From positions 124,001 through 188,000 of the forward strand of contig KE546974.1 in the NCBI GenBank assembly GCA_000442125.1: DNA of 64,000 bases, given 5' to 3'. Position 1 is the first letter of the stretch; every line of letters begins with the position of its first letter. The DNA comes from Opeltia flavorubescens. Lineage: Eukaryota > Ascomycota > Lecanoromycetes > Teloschistales > Teloschistaceae. Under the pieces are notes generated by a model, which was not told the DNA's origin, did no database searches, and was given only the letters and a program-made list of their open reading frames with translations. This document shows, piece by piece, positions 33,075 to 44,944 of the stretch. Position numbers and translations under genes: made by a program.

Positions 33075-35169
33075 TCACTCAGAAACATGATGTGGAACTT
33101 CAGGTAAAGGTTTATCAACTTCCGCTCTTTCCGATTGCGCTAACGACCCAGAGTAATAAATGTCGTCCTTATGAGAAGAGGCTAGCATCTCCGCAGTTTC
33201 CGTTTCGTGGTATATCTCAAATACTTCGGAGCTAACAGGCATTTCGTTGCTTTGCTGCATTCTTGCCAGGTTCTCTTCTGCTATGCCACTTCGCAGCTCC
33301 GGACCAATGGGACCTGCACCCACTTCTATGGGAGGTCGAGGTATGGGTGTGAAAGAAGCGCTACTTGGCGCTTTATTATCCAGAGATTGTTGGCCATCAT
33401 GACGTTGGCGGCGATAAAGGATAAAGTACCGAGTTAAAACGATGAGGAGCAAACCTCCGACGCTTCCAACCACAATGCCAGCAATAGCTGCATTGCTTAA
33501 TGGCCGTGGATTCTTAGTTTTTGGAGTCTTCGGCCCCCGTTGTACAGATGTAGGTTGAGGTTGAGCTGACGTCTGATTACCATTCTCATCTTTGGCCACC
33601 AGCAGAGAGCTTAGACCGGGCGTTGAGAATCCATTCTTTGGGCTACGTAATGTTGCTCCACCGGTCGCATTCCCGCCAATAACCTTCGATATTGAAGTGT
33701 GAATTTGGTAAGGAGCGGCGCCAGGCTCGGGATCATAATTCGTTACCCAAGTATGGGCGTTCAAGGAGAATATACCTAGGCCTTGGTTGAATTTGGGGTT
33801 GTGGTCACAGCCAAGGATACCTGATGGAAATTGTACATCGTCCACAGGTTCGACGCCACCAACGACCAGCATGTGGTGATTACCCATAAGATGGCACGTG
33901 TGCTCGGAGCGTTGGTCAAGATCGCTTGTTACTCGTATCCATGTGAACGAAGGAATGGATAAGACGTAAACGTTTCCATCATTAGTTTGAGTACTCCTCA
34001 TGTTCCACCCTCCAAACACGTAGATTGAATGGCTGCTATTATCTGGTGCACTTACTGCTAGAGAGCAACCACTGTTACGCCATGGTGGAATATCACCACT
34101 TGCTTGCTGCTGATACCAGTTCTGGTTGGCGATATCGTATACTGAAATATTTTGCATTTGCCAATATTGTTCTGGGTCTGGCAGCTCAGGTATTTTTAGA
34201 GGTTGGGCAACCTTGGCAGTGTATCCTCCAAAGGCAACCAATACTCCTAAGATTAGCAGTAAAATTTAGTGTTCATTCTGCGCGACAGATGTTCACCATC
34301 CAAAACAATTGAGCAATGAAACGTGAGCTAGAGTAGATCGTGTTCCAAACGTACCTTCGCCTCCAAGAGATCCGATAGATACCAAAAAGCCCAATATCGT
34401 GGTACCAGCCTCATTTAGGCCAACTGATGAGGTATTGTGAAAGCTTTCCAGGTCTTCATTGAAGATGAGTAGTCCTTGCACCATGTAATCTGAGGGGTTA
34501 TTCACGGCGTATAAAGACGGAATGCTGCCTCTATCGACTTGGCCGCCAAGGTAGTATGTCCTCGATAGGCCGACCTGGGCTGACCTTCCAAGACACATGC
34601 GTTGCACAGGATCGCCCGTAGTATATGATTTCGCCCAGTTGCCATCCGCGATGTCATACCTCCAAATGTCATTAGGTGGTATTGCGGCCAGAGATGATGG
34701 AGCGAGGACATATCCGCCGTACAGCCACAGACTAGAGCCGTTCGAGAAAATGGCTCCTCCCATCAGCGTGGGCGGACCGGGCGATTCTGTGGAGTTCAAC
34801 TTCGAGATGTGATGCCATATGTTTTCGTCGGCGGTAATCCAAGGTTTGCCAAGGTCAATCCAATCGACCGTTGGAGCTGTTTCTCCATTCAAAACTCAGT
34901 GGTCAACGTCATATCACGCAAGATTTTTGAAGTAAAACGTACAACGTGGATGTAGACCTTGGTCACTATCGTTTGATGTGGCGATAGTGCCATGTCCACC
35001 ACTCACATACAGTTTCTTATCGATCACCGTAGCTAGTAAATATTCGTCCAGGTTAGCTGTTAAATTCATATTTCAGAAGAAGTCTGTTCTAGCAGTGATA
35101 CGTACACGAGTGACGCCAGCGATTGCAGAACTTTTGTCCTGGCGAGTGCTTAACGAAATGAGATAGCAT
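33075..35169 (-). CDS. Kelch-repeat cell-surface protein with C-terminal membrane anchor
   Basis: Beta-propeller protein with a single membrane helix, probably at the cell surface. Exons 35169-35106, 35056-34943, 34894-34355 and 34246-33075; introns of 49, 48 and 108 nt. Kelch signatures occur as VIDKKLYVSGGHG, SLWLYGGY, RTYYLGGQ, VLVAFGGY, SIYVFGGW and HMLVVGGV, each with the Gly pair. NDIWRYDIADGNW and ISVYDIANQNWYQ are matching blade strands. After a Pro/Thr-rich stalk comes the helix AIAGIVVGSVGGLLLIVLTRYF, a basic stop-transfer YRRQRH and a cytosolic tail with Pro-rich segments. The start at 35169 (MLSHFVKHSPGQKFCNRW) lacks a signal peptide. An adjacent frame from an ATG at 35263 encodes MLASLLSTILLISSLRQEEN, which would be a good one, ending in the overlapping frame. 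The true 5' end is therefore uncertain. Partner unknown. Confidence 0.82.
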
Positions 35170-35263
35170 GAAAAGTTTCAGCCAGATTCGATTTAGCATG
35201 ACTATTTTCTTCTTGCCGTAAACTTGAAATAAGAAGAATTGTTGAAAGCAAGCTGGCAAGCAT

Positions 35264-36449
35264 TCTTAGGGTTAAGAGCCAGTCTGCAGTCTTGTAAAGC
35301 CAAGGGATGCGATGAAGCTGCCCGAAGATTAATTTCGGTGATACCATATCTTGAGTCAGGATGACTCGCCGCCCTCCTGCAGGTCCTTTCAAGGCGAGAT
35401 GGGTTTGAGAGGTAGGTATGTAACAGTCCAATGACACTGTATAATGAGAATTTGCTTGATGCTGTATGATAGTGAACAGCTGGCCTATTTGTCCCTTACC
35501 CATGTTTGAACTCGAATAAGAGTTCATAGTATTACTTCGTAAGCATACTACAATAAGAGACATGATATATATTCAGAGAAAGAGAAGGTGAGGTGGGTAC
35601 GCAAGGCTGACAATGACCCACTCGAAACATCAAATTTCGATACTCCGAAGTGGCGTATGAGAAGATTTGAATCAAACATGTCCCCCTTGTATTACCGAAG
35701 GAAAGGTGAGATGCTGCAAGATGTGCATGCAAAAGGCACTTGCATCTCATGCCATGAAGTCAGATACCTTGCCGTAAGTACAATATGTGGCATGTGCATC
35801 GCCTTGTAAGGTTTCAAATCGTTCAACTTTGTCCGATCGACTGAGAGAGCATTATTGGAGAGAGCCACCCCTAATGTTTACTACTTCCACGCCGGGCGGA
35901 GAATTTTAGGACTCGATGCAGGTTGACGCCTGAGTTTTACACGTCTCTTTGGGTCGGAGAAAGGTCTCACCTCTCCATCAATTGAACTAGCATCGTTGTT
36001 ACTCTATTGGCGAGATACATGCAAAACTACCAAAGCATCCATAGATCTCGTCCGCTACTCTCAAGTCGGAGTGTACAAGCCATAGCGTTGGTTTCAACGG
36101 TACCAATCCTATGATGGAGGCAGCCGCGCTAGCATCCGTCCACCTTCCATGACAATCAAAGTATGAGGATCAGAGCTCCTGGCCTGATTATTATCTTGTT
36201 GTAGGGAGCACATAATGGCATTCGGGCATGTGTATTGAGCCGCTGATCCGTTTGGCAACTTTAGGCAACGACAGCCTTTCGATGATGCCTAGACCTTTGG
36301 CATCTTGATTTTGATGGTAGCATTTTCGTAAATATGATGATGAGATATGAATTTGAGAATCAAAAATTAAGGATTGCAAGAATTGCTTCTATCTCCGGAC
36401 TTCTTGTTGTGATTGTGAAGCATTGGAAGAGATGTTATCGATAGAATGA
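35264..36449. other. Divergent intergenic region
   Basis: About 1.2 kb between the kelch gene and the BAG-domain gene. Short frames only, none recognisable. Confidence 0.45.
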
Positions 36450-36506
36450 ATTCTGGAAGCTGCTAGCCGAGGGCCGAAAGTCCGCCGGCTGATCTCATCG
36501 ACCCAT

Positions 36507-37931
36507 TTGATCGAAATTCTCTACACTAAGTCAGACCTTGACCCAGGACTCCGAATACCATCCTCGCCATTCAAGGTGGCTTCAGCACTCTTGAACGACC
36601 TACACGCCTTGAGCGCTTCGTATCTCAGATCTGTCTATAGCTCCCTTCCAGCCTCACTGCAGGCATCCTTGGACTCATTTTCATCCCACCTCCAGCAATC
36701 GCTGCCCCACCAATTGACTGCCTTTCTCGCAACAGACAGTACCACTCAAGTCCTGCTAACTCTCGTCCTCCCGCTTTTTCTGCTCTTCTTCTCGATGTCC
36801 AGCTGGGGCCGTTTTTGGCCCTCCGGTGGTCGATACTCTCCCTTCGCCGCAACCTCCAACCAGCCTCCTCCAACGGTCACAGAAGCAGATTACCATTACC
36901 TAGGACCAGACGATATCGACCCTCCTTCACAGCACCACAGCGATGGCTACGGTTTCCCAGCCCCTCGCATTACTCGAAACGATTCCACCAGCATCCCCGA
37001 TATCCTCGTCCTCAAGCACCGCAGCACGACTTATCCCCTCCACTTCCCCGCCTACGCCATCGCCGACGGCGACATAACCGTCGGCGAAGTACGCCACCTC
37101 GCTGCCAGAGAAACCAAAACGGACGACCACCACCGGATCAAGCTCCTCTACAAGGGGAAAATCCTCCGTGATGACTCCCGCCCCTGCCGCGACGAGGGTC
37201 TCAAGCAAAATTCCGAGATCATGTGTGTTGTCAGCGAAGCCACTTCCTTCCCCTCTTCCTCCTCCCAATACCCACAACACCAACAAACACAACAATCCAG
37301 CTCCTCCGCCTCAGAAGACGAGATGATAGAAAACGGCATCGGCGGCAGCACCTCCGGCCCCCGCATCGACGTCGACGGCACAATCCGCGACGACCGGCCC
37401 AACCGCTCCCGAAGAAAAGGCCACCGCGGCGGCCGCAGCAAGAAGAAACCCAGCACCACATCCACGCCCAAGGACTCATCCTCTCACCTCTCAGCGCCAG
37501 AGATGCCGTACTCGACATCCAGCTCCAATCACGACAACCGTTCCCGCTCCCCCAATCGCCCAAACACTACACCCCCAACCTCAAACTCGAATAGTAATTT
37601 CCCACGGCCCACACCTTCCCCCGCACCCCCTCAGCCCCAAAAGCAACCCACAACAGCCCGCGAAACCCTCGAACACCTCGCCTCACGCTTCCACACGGAA
37701 TTTATCCCGCAATGCGTCGCTTTCACCTCCAACCCCCCGGTGGATGCAAAGACGAGGGATTTCGAGTATAAGAAACTTAGCGAGACGATTCTGGCGCAGA
37801 TAATTTTGAAGTTGGATGCGGTGGAGACGGAGGGGGATGAAGGGTTGAGGGCGAAGAGGAAGGAACTTGTGAGGGAGACGCAGAGTGTACTTGGGGGATT
37901 GGATAAGGTTGTTAAGGGGGAGAGGTTGTAG
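36507..37931 (+). CDS. BAG-domain co-chaperone with ubiquitin-like domain and membrane helix
   Basis: Hsp70 nucleotide-exchange factor of the Snl1/Bag102 type, probably on the ER or nuclear envelope. After an N-terminal region there is a membrane helix (VLLTLVLPLFLLFFS). A ubiquitin-like fold follows, with ITVGEVRHLAARE, HHRIKLLYKGKILRDD and NSEIMCVVSE. A long Ser/Gln/Arg-rich linker includes a basic patch RRKGHRGGRSKKK. A C-terminal BAG helix bundle (ETLEHLASRFHTEFIPQC to the end) has the RDFEYKKLSETILAQIILKLD helix that binds the Hsp70 ATPase domain. The frame is open from 36450 but has no ATG before 36798, which lies beyond the helix; the helix is conserved in relatives, so the initiator probably sits in a small 5' exon I could not find. 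The sense strand flips to G-rich at 37,740. Confidence 0.85.
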   Translation: MIEILYTKSDLDPGLRIPSSPFKVASALLNDLHALSASYLRSVYSSLPASLQASLDSFSSHLQQSLPHQLTAFLATDSTTQVLLTLVLPLFLLFFSMSSWGRFWPSGGRYSPFAATSNQPPPTVTEADYHYLGPDDIDPPSQHHSDGYGFPAPRITRNDSTSIPDILVLKHRSTTYPLHFPAYAIADGDITVGEVRHLAARETKTDDHHRIKLLYKGKILRDDSRPCRDEGLKQNSEIMCVVSEATSFPSSSSQYPQHQQTQQSSSSASEDEMIENGIGGSTSGPRIDVDGTIRDDRPNRSRRKGHRGGRSKKKPSTTSTPKDSSSHLSAPEMPYSTSSSNHDNRSRSPNRPNTTPPTSNSNSNFPRPTPSPAPPQPQKQPTTARETLEHLASRFHTEFIPQCVAFTSNPPVDAKTRDFEYKKLSETILAQIILKLDAVETEGDEGLRAKRKELVRETQSVLGGLDKVVKGERL

Positions 37932-38468
37932 AGGGGGAGGGGTGGGGTGTGAGGCGGAGGAATTGGGTAATATTGAGCGGTGATGAGGGTTGGAGGACGA
38001 GAAGTTGCTTGGGATGCTTGGACACGAATTGCAGGAAGGGAATGGGCGAAAGGGGGGAGAAGAGGAGAAATGAGATTCAAAGAGTTGATGATACGGCTCG
38101 ATGCAGTGGACCTTTTGATAACGGCTACAAACGATATCAAGACGTAGCGATGGCGTTTGTACAGGTGGGAAGGTTCTCATCATCTTCCTTAGCATCAATT
38201 AGATGGGTCACATACAAAGCAGCATTTCCTTCTTTCATCATAAGGTTTTCCGTAAATTTAATACCACAACTCACATGATTGCAGTATCTGATCCCACCCA
38301 AACAAGATCCGGGATAAGTTACAGATGTCCATAAAACCCCATAACCAAATGGCACAGATGCAACTTTTTCCCTAGACATACGCTATGCAGCATCAATTGC
38401 TCCCATAAACCTCAAAGCTGAGTAGAGAGAGCAGCACCAGGGGTATCAAAAGACCACCATGATCAATC
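37932..38468. other. Convergent 3' flanks
   Basis: About 540 bp between convergent stops. 37,932-38,080 is G-rich on the plus strand, continuing the BAG gene's 3' phase. No gene. Confidence 0.45.
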
Positions 38469-40336
38469 CTATACAAGCACATAAAGCGCACACATGATCG
38501 AAAGCCCCAGGATCATCGAGATCCAGAAGCAGATGTTCTATCAAAAAAAAACCCCGTTAGCAAAGATCTTCCCTCAGGCAACCCCAATCCCCATCCACCG
38601 CGGAACAAGAACAAGGATAGAATTAGAAAAAGAAGAAAAAAACTCACATTAAACAATCTCTTCCCCTTAACCCACCTCGTCCTCTGCAACGCCACAATCG
38701 GCAGTTGCAGCATCTGCGCCAAAAACCCATACCCCCTCAACTTCTTCGTAATACACCCCATCACAAGCTCATGCCCCAACGCACTCAACAAAAACGTAAC
38801 CAACGTACTCATATTCCTAGACATATAAGGTCTACTAGCCCCATAAACATGTCGCCTCAAAAAGTGATGTACGGGAATATTCCACTCCCTACTAAACTCC
38901 AGCCAATCGCATGAATTCCACCAATCGCTGTAAAAGTGTCGGTCTGCGAAACATGTAATCTCCGCGAAAGCGCCGAGGACGTATTCGAAGATGACGAGGA
39001 AGACGAGGAGGAAGGTGACCATGAAGGGGAAGAGGAGGAGGGAGATGGTTTCCGCGAGGATGAGGAGGGTTTCGGAGGTGGAGTGGATGTAGTCGAGACG
39101 GAGGGAAGCGTCGTGGAGGACCGGGAGGATGAATTCGTCGCTGGTGATGGTGAGGAGGAAGATGCAGCCGAAGACGGCGAGGGTTTTCCAGAAGAGCTCG
39201 AGGTAGTTGATGCGTTCGGTGCGGGGGTATTCGAGTTCGTAGCAGAGGGTTGGGCAGAGCATGTAGTCTACGCAGTTGCAGAGGGTTAGGTTTTGGGGGT
39301 AGGTGACCTGGCCTAGGGGGGAAGTGAGCTCGAGGGCGAGATCTTCGCGGAGCTCAGCAAGGGCTTCATCTTCATCCGTGTGCTGTTTCTTCTCCTTGGC
39401 GTCCTCCTGTTCCGTGAGGCGGGACTTGGTGCTTGGGTAACGGACGGCTGCCGCAGTGGAGGCACTTTCGGGGTTGTCCAGTGCGGAGAGGCGGTGCTCG
39501 GTAGTGCTGAGGTGTCCGTTGTAGAAGGCGTAGGAATGCATCTTCATCAAGAAGGTGATGGTGTGTAGTGTGAAAAAGACTTGTGCGGTCCAAGTCCAAT
39601 TTAGCATAAACGGCCAGCTATGAAAGTCAACTTCTCGCTCGAGATCAGATGTAAAGGAGAACTTACTTAACCCATAGTGCTAGCCAAGCTGCTTGGTAGA
39701 TGCTTTGAATTGCCATGCCACCTCGTTCCCACCTGAGCCAACCCTTACTGTTACGGAACATCTTGTGCAGTGGGAGGCTCAGCGCAGTACTAAGGACCAT
39801 TGCTCCGTCGCTCAGGGCCAGCTGCCAAACTCGTTCAGTCAATAAAGACCATACGCCAGCTCTAAACGGGAACCCGGTGTCCTTGATGTTTCGCAGCATC
39901 GTAGTGATCACCATTATAGCCAACCCTATCCAGAATAGAACAAAGAAGCCGCGGAAATCTCTGTAATCGCTCTTTGGATCGAAGTGAGAAACACGTGCGG
40001 CATAGTCAATGGTCGGGAATAGGCGATGTTTCTGTTGCGCTCGTTTCTGTCTTCGTGCGGACGATATTGAGACTGCTGATGGTGGAGCATCGGGAGGGAG
40101 GGGAGTCGAACGGCCGCTGTTGCTCGGTCAGACAGAATCCTGGTATGTATTGTTCATGGAACCAACCTCGACAAACCAGAGCCAGTTGTCTCGAGCTTCG
40201 ATAGCCCTCCATTCACTTTCAAGCCCCCATCCTCTTCTTGAGCTCGTAAGACCATAGGGTTGCCAGGCTTCAGCGGACGAGGACGAACAATGCCATCAAT
40301 GGCATGATGGTGCTGAAGAGAGGTCGAAGAAGCCAT
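38469..40336 (-). CDS. ARE2: Sterol O-acyltransferase (ARE1/ARE2 type, MBOAT family)
   Basis: ER enzyme that esterifies ergosterol with fatty acyl-CoA for storage in lipid droplets. Exons 40336-40167, 40116-39667, 39617-38648 and 38537-38469 give 552 aa; introns are 50, 49, 49-type short and one of 110 nt before the last exon. The N-terminus is soluble and basic. PTIDYAARVSHFDPKSDYRD and FRGFFVLFWIGLAIM open the membrane part. The family signature FYSDWWNSCDWLEFSREWN and the active-site region SALGHELVMG (catalytic His) are intact. WPFMLNWTWTAQVFFTLHTI is formed across an intron. The last exon, only 22 codons (NICFWISMILGLSIMCALYV), replaces an intronic read-through tail and restores the family C-terminus. 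It is divergent from gamma-adaptin with a 545-bp shared promoter. Sense-strand skew flips near 38,935. Confidence 0.95.
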
Positions 40337-40881
40337 ATCGGACAAGACAATCTATCTCACATGTACTAGAGCCCGTAGACTTAAAGTCATGTTGTTGAAG
40401 ATCTGGGGTGGATAATATGCTAATATCGAAGGATCAGCCGGAGCTGGCTGTGCAAGATTTACCACGCTGGCATAAAGGAACAGACGATCATCCGGATAGC
40501 CTCAGACCCTTGAAAAGTCCGAAATACCAAACTGAGGCATTTTCTTCCGGGTATGGAAGACTTCCCATGGTCAGCAAGGTGAAACCGAGTTTCGAACAAT
40601 GTATTCGGAAAGCTATTAGACCGAGGTCAGCGAGAGCTTCCTTCATGAAACCGCGTCCACCGATTTCCTAATCGCCGAAAACGCCGGCGGAACGAGGATG
40701 GAGATTTCCGAAATTCAGCCCTATCAGGCGCGATGTCGAGGCATCGTCCAGAGAAGCACATTTTCTTAACACCAACAAACTAATACCAGCTTGCAATCGA
40801 GACAGAATCATGGCCATTGGCTGGTGATCAACTGTGGCCCGTTTCTGAATTTCCAACCCGACCTGAAGACATGGGCCAGTG
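40337..40881. other. Bidirectional promoter of ARE2 and gamma-adaptin
   Basis: 545 bp between divergent start codons. Overlapping short frames on both strands are not supported as genes. Confidence 0.5.
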
Positions 40882-43614
40882 ATGAGTTCCTGTAAGCGGA
40901 AGTATCCTGGAACGATTTGATTATTACACTCATCCATCTTCAGTAAAGCAATTCATTCGCAATGTCCGGGCCTCCAAGACTATCGCCGACGAAAGAGGAG
41001 TGGTACAGAAGGAAAGTGCTGCGATAAGAGCCAGCTTTAGGGAGGAAAGCCACGATCATAATGCTCGGTCTGTCGACGAACCACCAATCGAACGTCACGA
41101 CTGATATAATGTAGGAGAAACAACGTCGCAAAACTCCTCTACCTTTTCACACTAGGCGAACGAACACATTTCGGTCAGATCGAATGTCTCAAACTACTAG
41201 CGTCCCCGCGGTTTGCGGACAAGAGGTTGGGCTATTTGGGGACAATGCTGTTATTGGATGAGAATCAGGAAGTTCTGACCTTGGTAACGAATTCCCTGAA
41301 GAAGTGAGTAGAAAAAAGAACCAAAATGGCTGGCGGGGCTAAATTGAACCACTGCAGTGACCTCAATCACAACAACCAATATGTCGTTGGCCTTGCCCTT
41401 TGCACCCTCGGTAACATCGCCTCTGTCGAAATGTCAAGGGACCTCTTCCCTGAAATTGAAACCCTCATGTCCACACAAAACCCCTACATACGTCGGAAGG
41501 CTGCTCTTTGCGCAATGAGAATATGCAGAAAGGTACCTGATCTACAAGAACACTTTGTGGAGAAGGCCAAGATGTTGCTTTCGGACAGAAATCATGGCGT
41601 ACTGCTGTGCGGGTTGACGCTGGTAACGAGCTTGTGCGAAGCGGATGAAGCAGAAGGTGGTGAAGAATCGATTGTCGAGCACTTCAGGCCTCTGGTTCCA
41701 GGTCTGGTACGAACGCTGAAGGGGCTGGCGAGCTCAGGCTATGCTCCGGAACACGATGTCACTGGAATCACCGATCCATTCTTGCAAGTGAAGATCCTCA
41801 GATTACTCAGAACCCTTGGGAGGGGAGACGCGAGGACAAGTGAGCAGATCAACGACATCCTAGCTCAGGTAGCTACCAATACAGAATCCTCAAAGAATGT
41901 TGGCAATTCAATACTCTACGAATCAGTCTTGACCATTCTCGACATCGAGGCAGACTCTGGATTGAGGGTGTTAGGGGTCAACATCCTAGGCAAATTCTTG
42001 ACAAACAAAGACAACAATATCCGATATGTGGCTCTAAATACATTGATCAAGGTCGTGGCTGTCGAACCAAATGCAGTCCAAAGGCATCGAAATACTATTT
42101 TGGAATGTTTACGAGACCCTGATATTAGTATTCGGAGAAGGGCCCTGGATCTAAGCTTTACCCTCATCAACGAAGGCAACGTTCGAGTCCTCATTCGAGA
42201 GCTGCTGGCATTTCTTGAAGTTGCAGACAACGAATTCAAGCCAGTCATGACAAGTCAGATTGGTGTCGCAGCAGATCGCTTCGCGCCGAACAAACGATGG
42301 CACGTGGATACAATGTTTCGGGTACTGAAGCTGGCCGGTAATTACGTCAAGGAGCAAATATTATCTTCCTTCGTTCGATTAATAGCTACAACTCCCGATC
42401 TCCAGACATATTCGGTTCAGAAACTATACGCAGGATTGAAAGAAGACATCACACAAGAAGGACTGACACTCGCTGGTTCATGGGTCATTGGAGAATATGG
42501 AGACTCTTTACTTCGGCCCGGGAGTTACGAACAGGAAGAGTTTGTCCAAGAAGTCAGAGAGAGTGACCTCGTTGATCTCTTCACCACCATCCTTAACAGT
42601 AGCTACTCTACTCAGATCGTCACCGAATACATCATCACCTCCGCCATGAAGCTCACGTCGCGTCTCCAAGAACCCGCGCAAGTCGATCGAATACGGCGGC
42701 TTCTTTCCAATCGAACCGCAGATTTAAGCGTCGAAATACAGCAAAGGGCCGTTGAATACGGCAACCTTTTCGCCTACGACGAAATCCGAAGAGGAGTCTT
42801 GGAGAGAATGCCCCCTCCAGAGATCAGAGAAGAGCAACGCGTCCTAGGTGAAGCAACACCGAAGCAGAAAAAAGCAGCCGCCGCCGCCAAAGCCAAAAAG
42901 CCAGCCAAGCAGACCGAACAAGACATGCTGCTCGATCTCATGGGTGGTTCCGATCTCCCAGCGACAGATCTCAGCGCGACTATCAACGGCAACCAGAACA
43001 ACGCGGACTTACTCGCTGATATCATCGGTGGTGGCCATTCCGTTTCACCCGCTCCTCCGCAATCTACAAACACGAACTCAATAATGGACCTCTTCAATTC
43101 TCAAGCTGCAAACGGCGTCGTATCTCCTGCTCCGCAGCTAAACCCTGCCGCTGAGCTCCTCGGCGGCATATCCACCCCACCGCCTCAATTAGCAAGTACC
43201 TCTGCGGGTGGAACCGCGCACGAAGCGTACAACAAGGGGAATCTGCACGTCACATTGACCGTTCAAAGGAGCGCAGGGGGAGCGGCACAAGTAACGGCTC
43301 GCTTCACCAACACGAGTAATTTCGAAAGATTGTCCGGCGTCGGCTTGCAGGCTGCAGTGCCGAAGAGTCAGAAATTGCAGTTGAATGCTGTCAGTAAGAG
43401 TGAGTTGGATGGAGGCGAGGAAGCGGTGCAGGTGATGAGGATAATAGGTGTCAGTGGTGTGAGTATATATTCTTCCGTTAAGGTATCATTGAAGGAGTGA
43501 CTGACGTTTCCGCAGGCTTTGCCACCAAAGTTACGACTAAGGTTGAAAATCAGCTATACGAAGGATGGAGCAGCTTCTGTGACAGATCAGGTAGATTGGT
43601 CGGAACCGGCGTAA
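40882..43614 (+). CDS. APL4: AP-1 complex gamma-adaptin
   Basis: Large subunit of the AP-1 clathrin adaptor that sorts cargo between trans-Golgi and endosomes. Five exons: 40882-40891, 40944-41067, 41115-41303, 41358-43458 and 43516-43614, 840 aa. The first exon holds only ten coding bases (MSS and one base of Leu); its join yields [20 protein letters not shown], the standard start. [28 protein letters not shown] and [15 protein letters not shown] follow. The adaptin trunk of helical repeats continues to about residue 590 ([31 protein letters not shown]). An Ala/Lys hinge with LLDLMGG and [11 protein letters not shown] clathrin-type motifs leads to the gamma-ear ([14 protein letters not shown] to [17 protein letters not shown]). 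The last intron is needed to complete the ear. Complete and almost certainly functional. Confidence 0.97.
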
Positions 43615-43918
43615 GGGGGAATTACCATAGCTGTCAGAGAGTCCAACTATCGAAAAAATCGAATTTAGCCTGTTCGAGTGTCTATCTATTTGCTCTCATA
43701 ATTGATAGCGTAAATTTGTTCTCATCATCTATACATACATAGAGGTGTCCGCGATGCCAAACTCAATTGTGTATCACCGGTTAAAAGCAATCCATCCAAA
43801 CACCAAAACAAACTCCACTGCCGAGTGTGTATCATGTAAAACCAATCCAAAACCACCCATCCAATACGCCAAAACAGTTCCATAACCGACAACAACAATT
43901 ACAATCTAACATCACTCA
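43615..43918. other. Convergent 3' flanks
   Basis: About 300 bp, AC-rich on the plus strand towards 43,918. No gene. Confidence 0.45.
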
Positions 43919-44944
43919 CTAATCCCCCGCCCTCTTAACCCTCTTCACCGTCCTCCCCGTCCTCGTAACCGTCGGCGCCTTCTCCGGCGTCTTCTCCTTT
44001 CCATTCCCCCTGCCGTTCCCATTCCCCTTCCCCCCCGCCCCCGTCTTAAGCACCACAACCTTCTTCTTCCGCTGCACAGGAGGACACATACCACTCCCCG
44101 CAAGCCCAGGAGGAGGCTTAGGTATAGGGCCGTTTTTGCCGGGTTGGAAGCCCGTTGCCACTGCATCTGGCTGGACAGAAGGGGCTGTCAGGTATATGGC
44201 TTCCGCTTGCGTTGCAGCCGAGGTATCGATTTCCCCGTCGTCTTCATCGGAGGCTGGCTCGTCGTCATCTTCGGCCTTCTGCTTCCCCTTGCCCTTCCCC
44301 TTTGCAGGGTTCCGTTTCCTTTTGCCGCCACTACCTCCTTCCCCTGCATCCCCATTCGCATCTCCATCCCCCTCACCCTCTCCCTCGCCATCCCTACCAT
44401 CCACCTTTCCACCATCCCCTCCATCCCCCCCACCAACCCTCGGTTCCATCCACCCCATCCTACAAACCCTCAACTCCCCCCTCCTCCTCCTCACCTCCTT
44501 TAAATCCCAAGCCCGAAATTTCAACTCATGCAACTTCGTCTCATGCTGACTCGTCGTCGGCTCCAGCGGGAAACCAGTAGCGAATTTCCCAGCTTTGATA
44601 AGAGCTACGATGGTATTGGATGTGCTTGGATCATTGGGGTCGTAGATAGGGAGTTGAGGTTGCTGTTGCTGTTGCGGATACAGTTTGTTAAGGTACGTGG
44701 ACGTAGTGGCCTCACCACCCGTTGTAGCAGCAGAATCCCAAGCGTCCTTGCTGAGCCAGGTAAGAATCTGACCAGCCTCGATGTCCTCCAGTGGTAGAAG
44801 ACTGGGGGGTGAAGTCGTAGGACAAGGCGTTCCATCGACGAGGTCGTCATGGTTGAAGACCGGTCGAGGGTCGACGGACGGTAGATGGTATCCGGACCTC
44901 CTACCCGAGTCGGGGGGAGTGATCAATGTTGCCGTAGTAGCCAT
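43919..44944 (-). CDS. Low-complexity, likely nuclear protein, 341 aa, unknown function
   Basis: Single open frame from an ATG. The N-terminal third looks foldable (DIEAGQILTWLSKDAWDSAA, NTIVALIKAGKFATGFPLEP, HETKLHELKFRAWDLKEVRR). A Gly/Asp/Glu-rich run (GEGEGEGDGDANGDAGEGG) follows, then a basic GGKRKRNPAKGKGKGKQKAE patch. An acidic block and a basic C-terminus (RTGRTVKRVKRAGD) end it. Alternating basic and acidic clusters and nuclear-localisation-like patches suggest a chromatin or RNA-associated protein. No domain recognised. Homologues with the same N-terminal third would confirm it. Confidence 0.7.
   Translation of the reverse strand: MATTATLITPPDSGRRSGYHLPSVDPRPVFNHDDLVDGTPCPTTSPPSLLPLEDIEAGQILTWLSKDAWDSAATTGGEATTSTYLNKLYPQQQQQPQLPIYDPNDPSTSNTIVALIKAGKFATGFPLEPTTSQHETKLHELKFRAWDLKEVRRRRGELRVCRMGWMEPRVGGGDGGDGGKVDGRDGEGEGEGDGDANGDAGEGGSGGKRKRNPAKGKGKGKQKAEDDDEPASDEDDGEIDTSAATQAEAIYLTAPSVQPDAVATGFQPGKNGPIPKPPPGLAGSGMCPPVQRKKKVVVLKTGAGGKGNGNGRGNGKEKTPEKAPTVTRTGRTVKRVKRAGD

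Noticed and set aside
37148-37563. Overlapping minus-strand frames in the BAG gene
   Set aside because: Shadows of the Ser/Arg-rich linker; no start context or domain.
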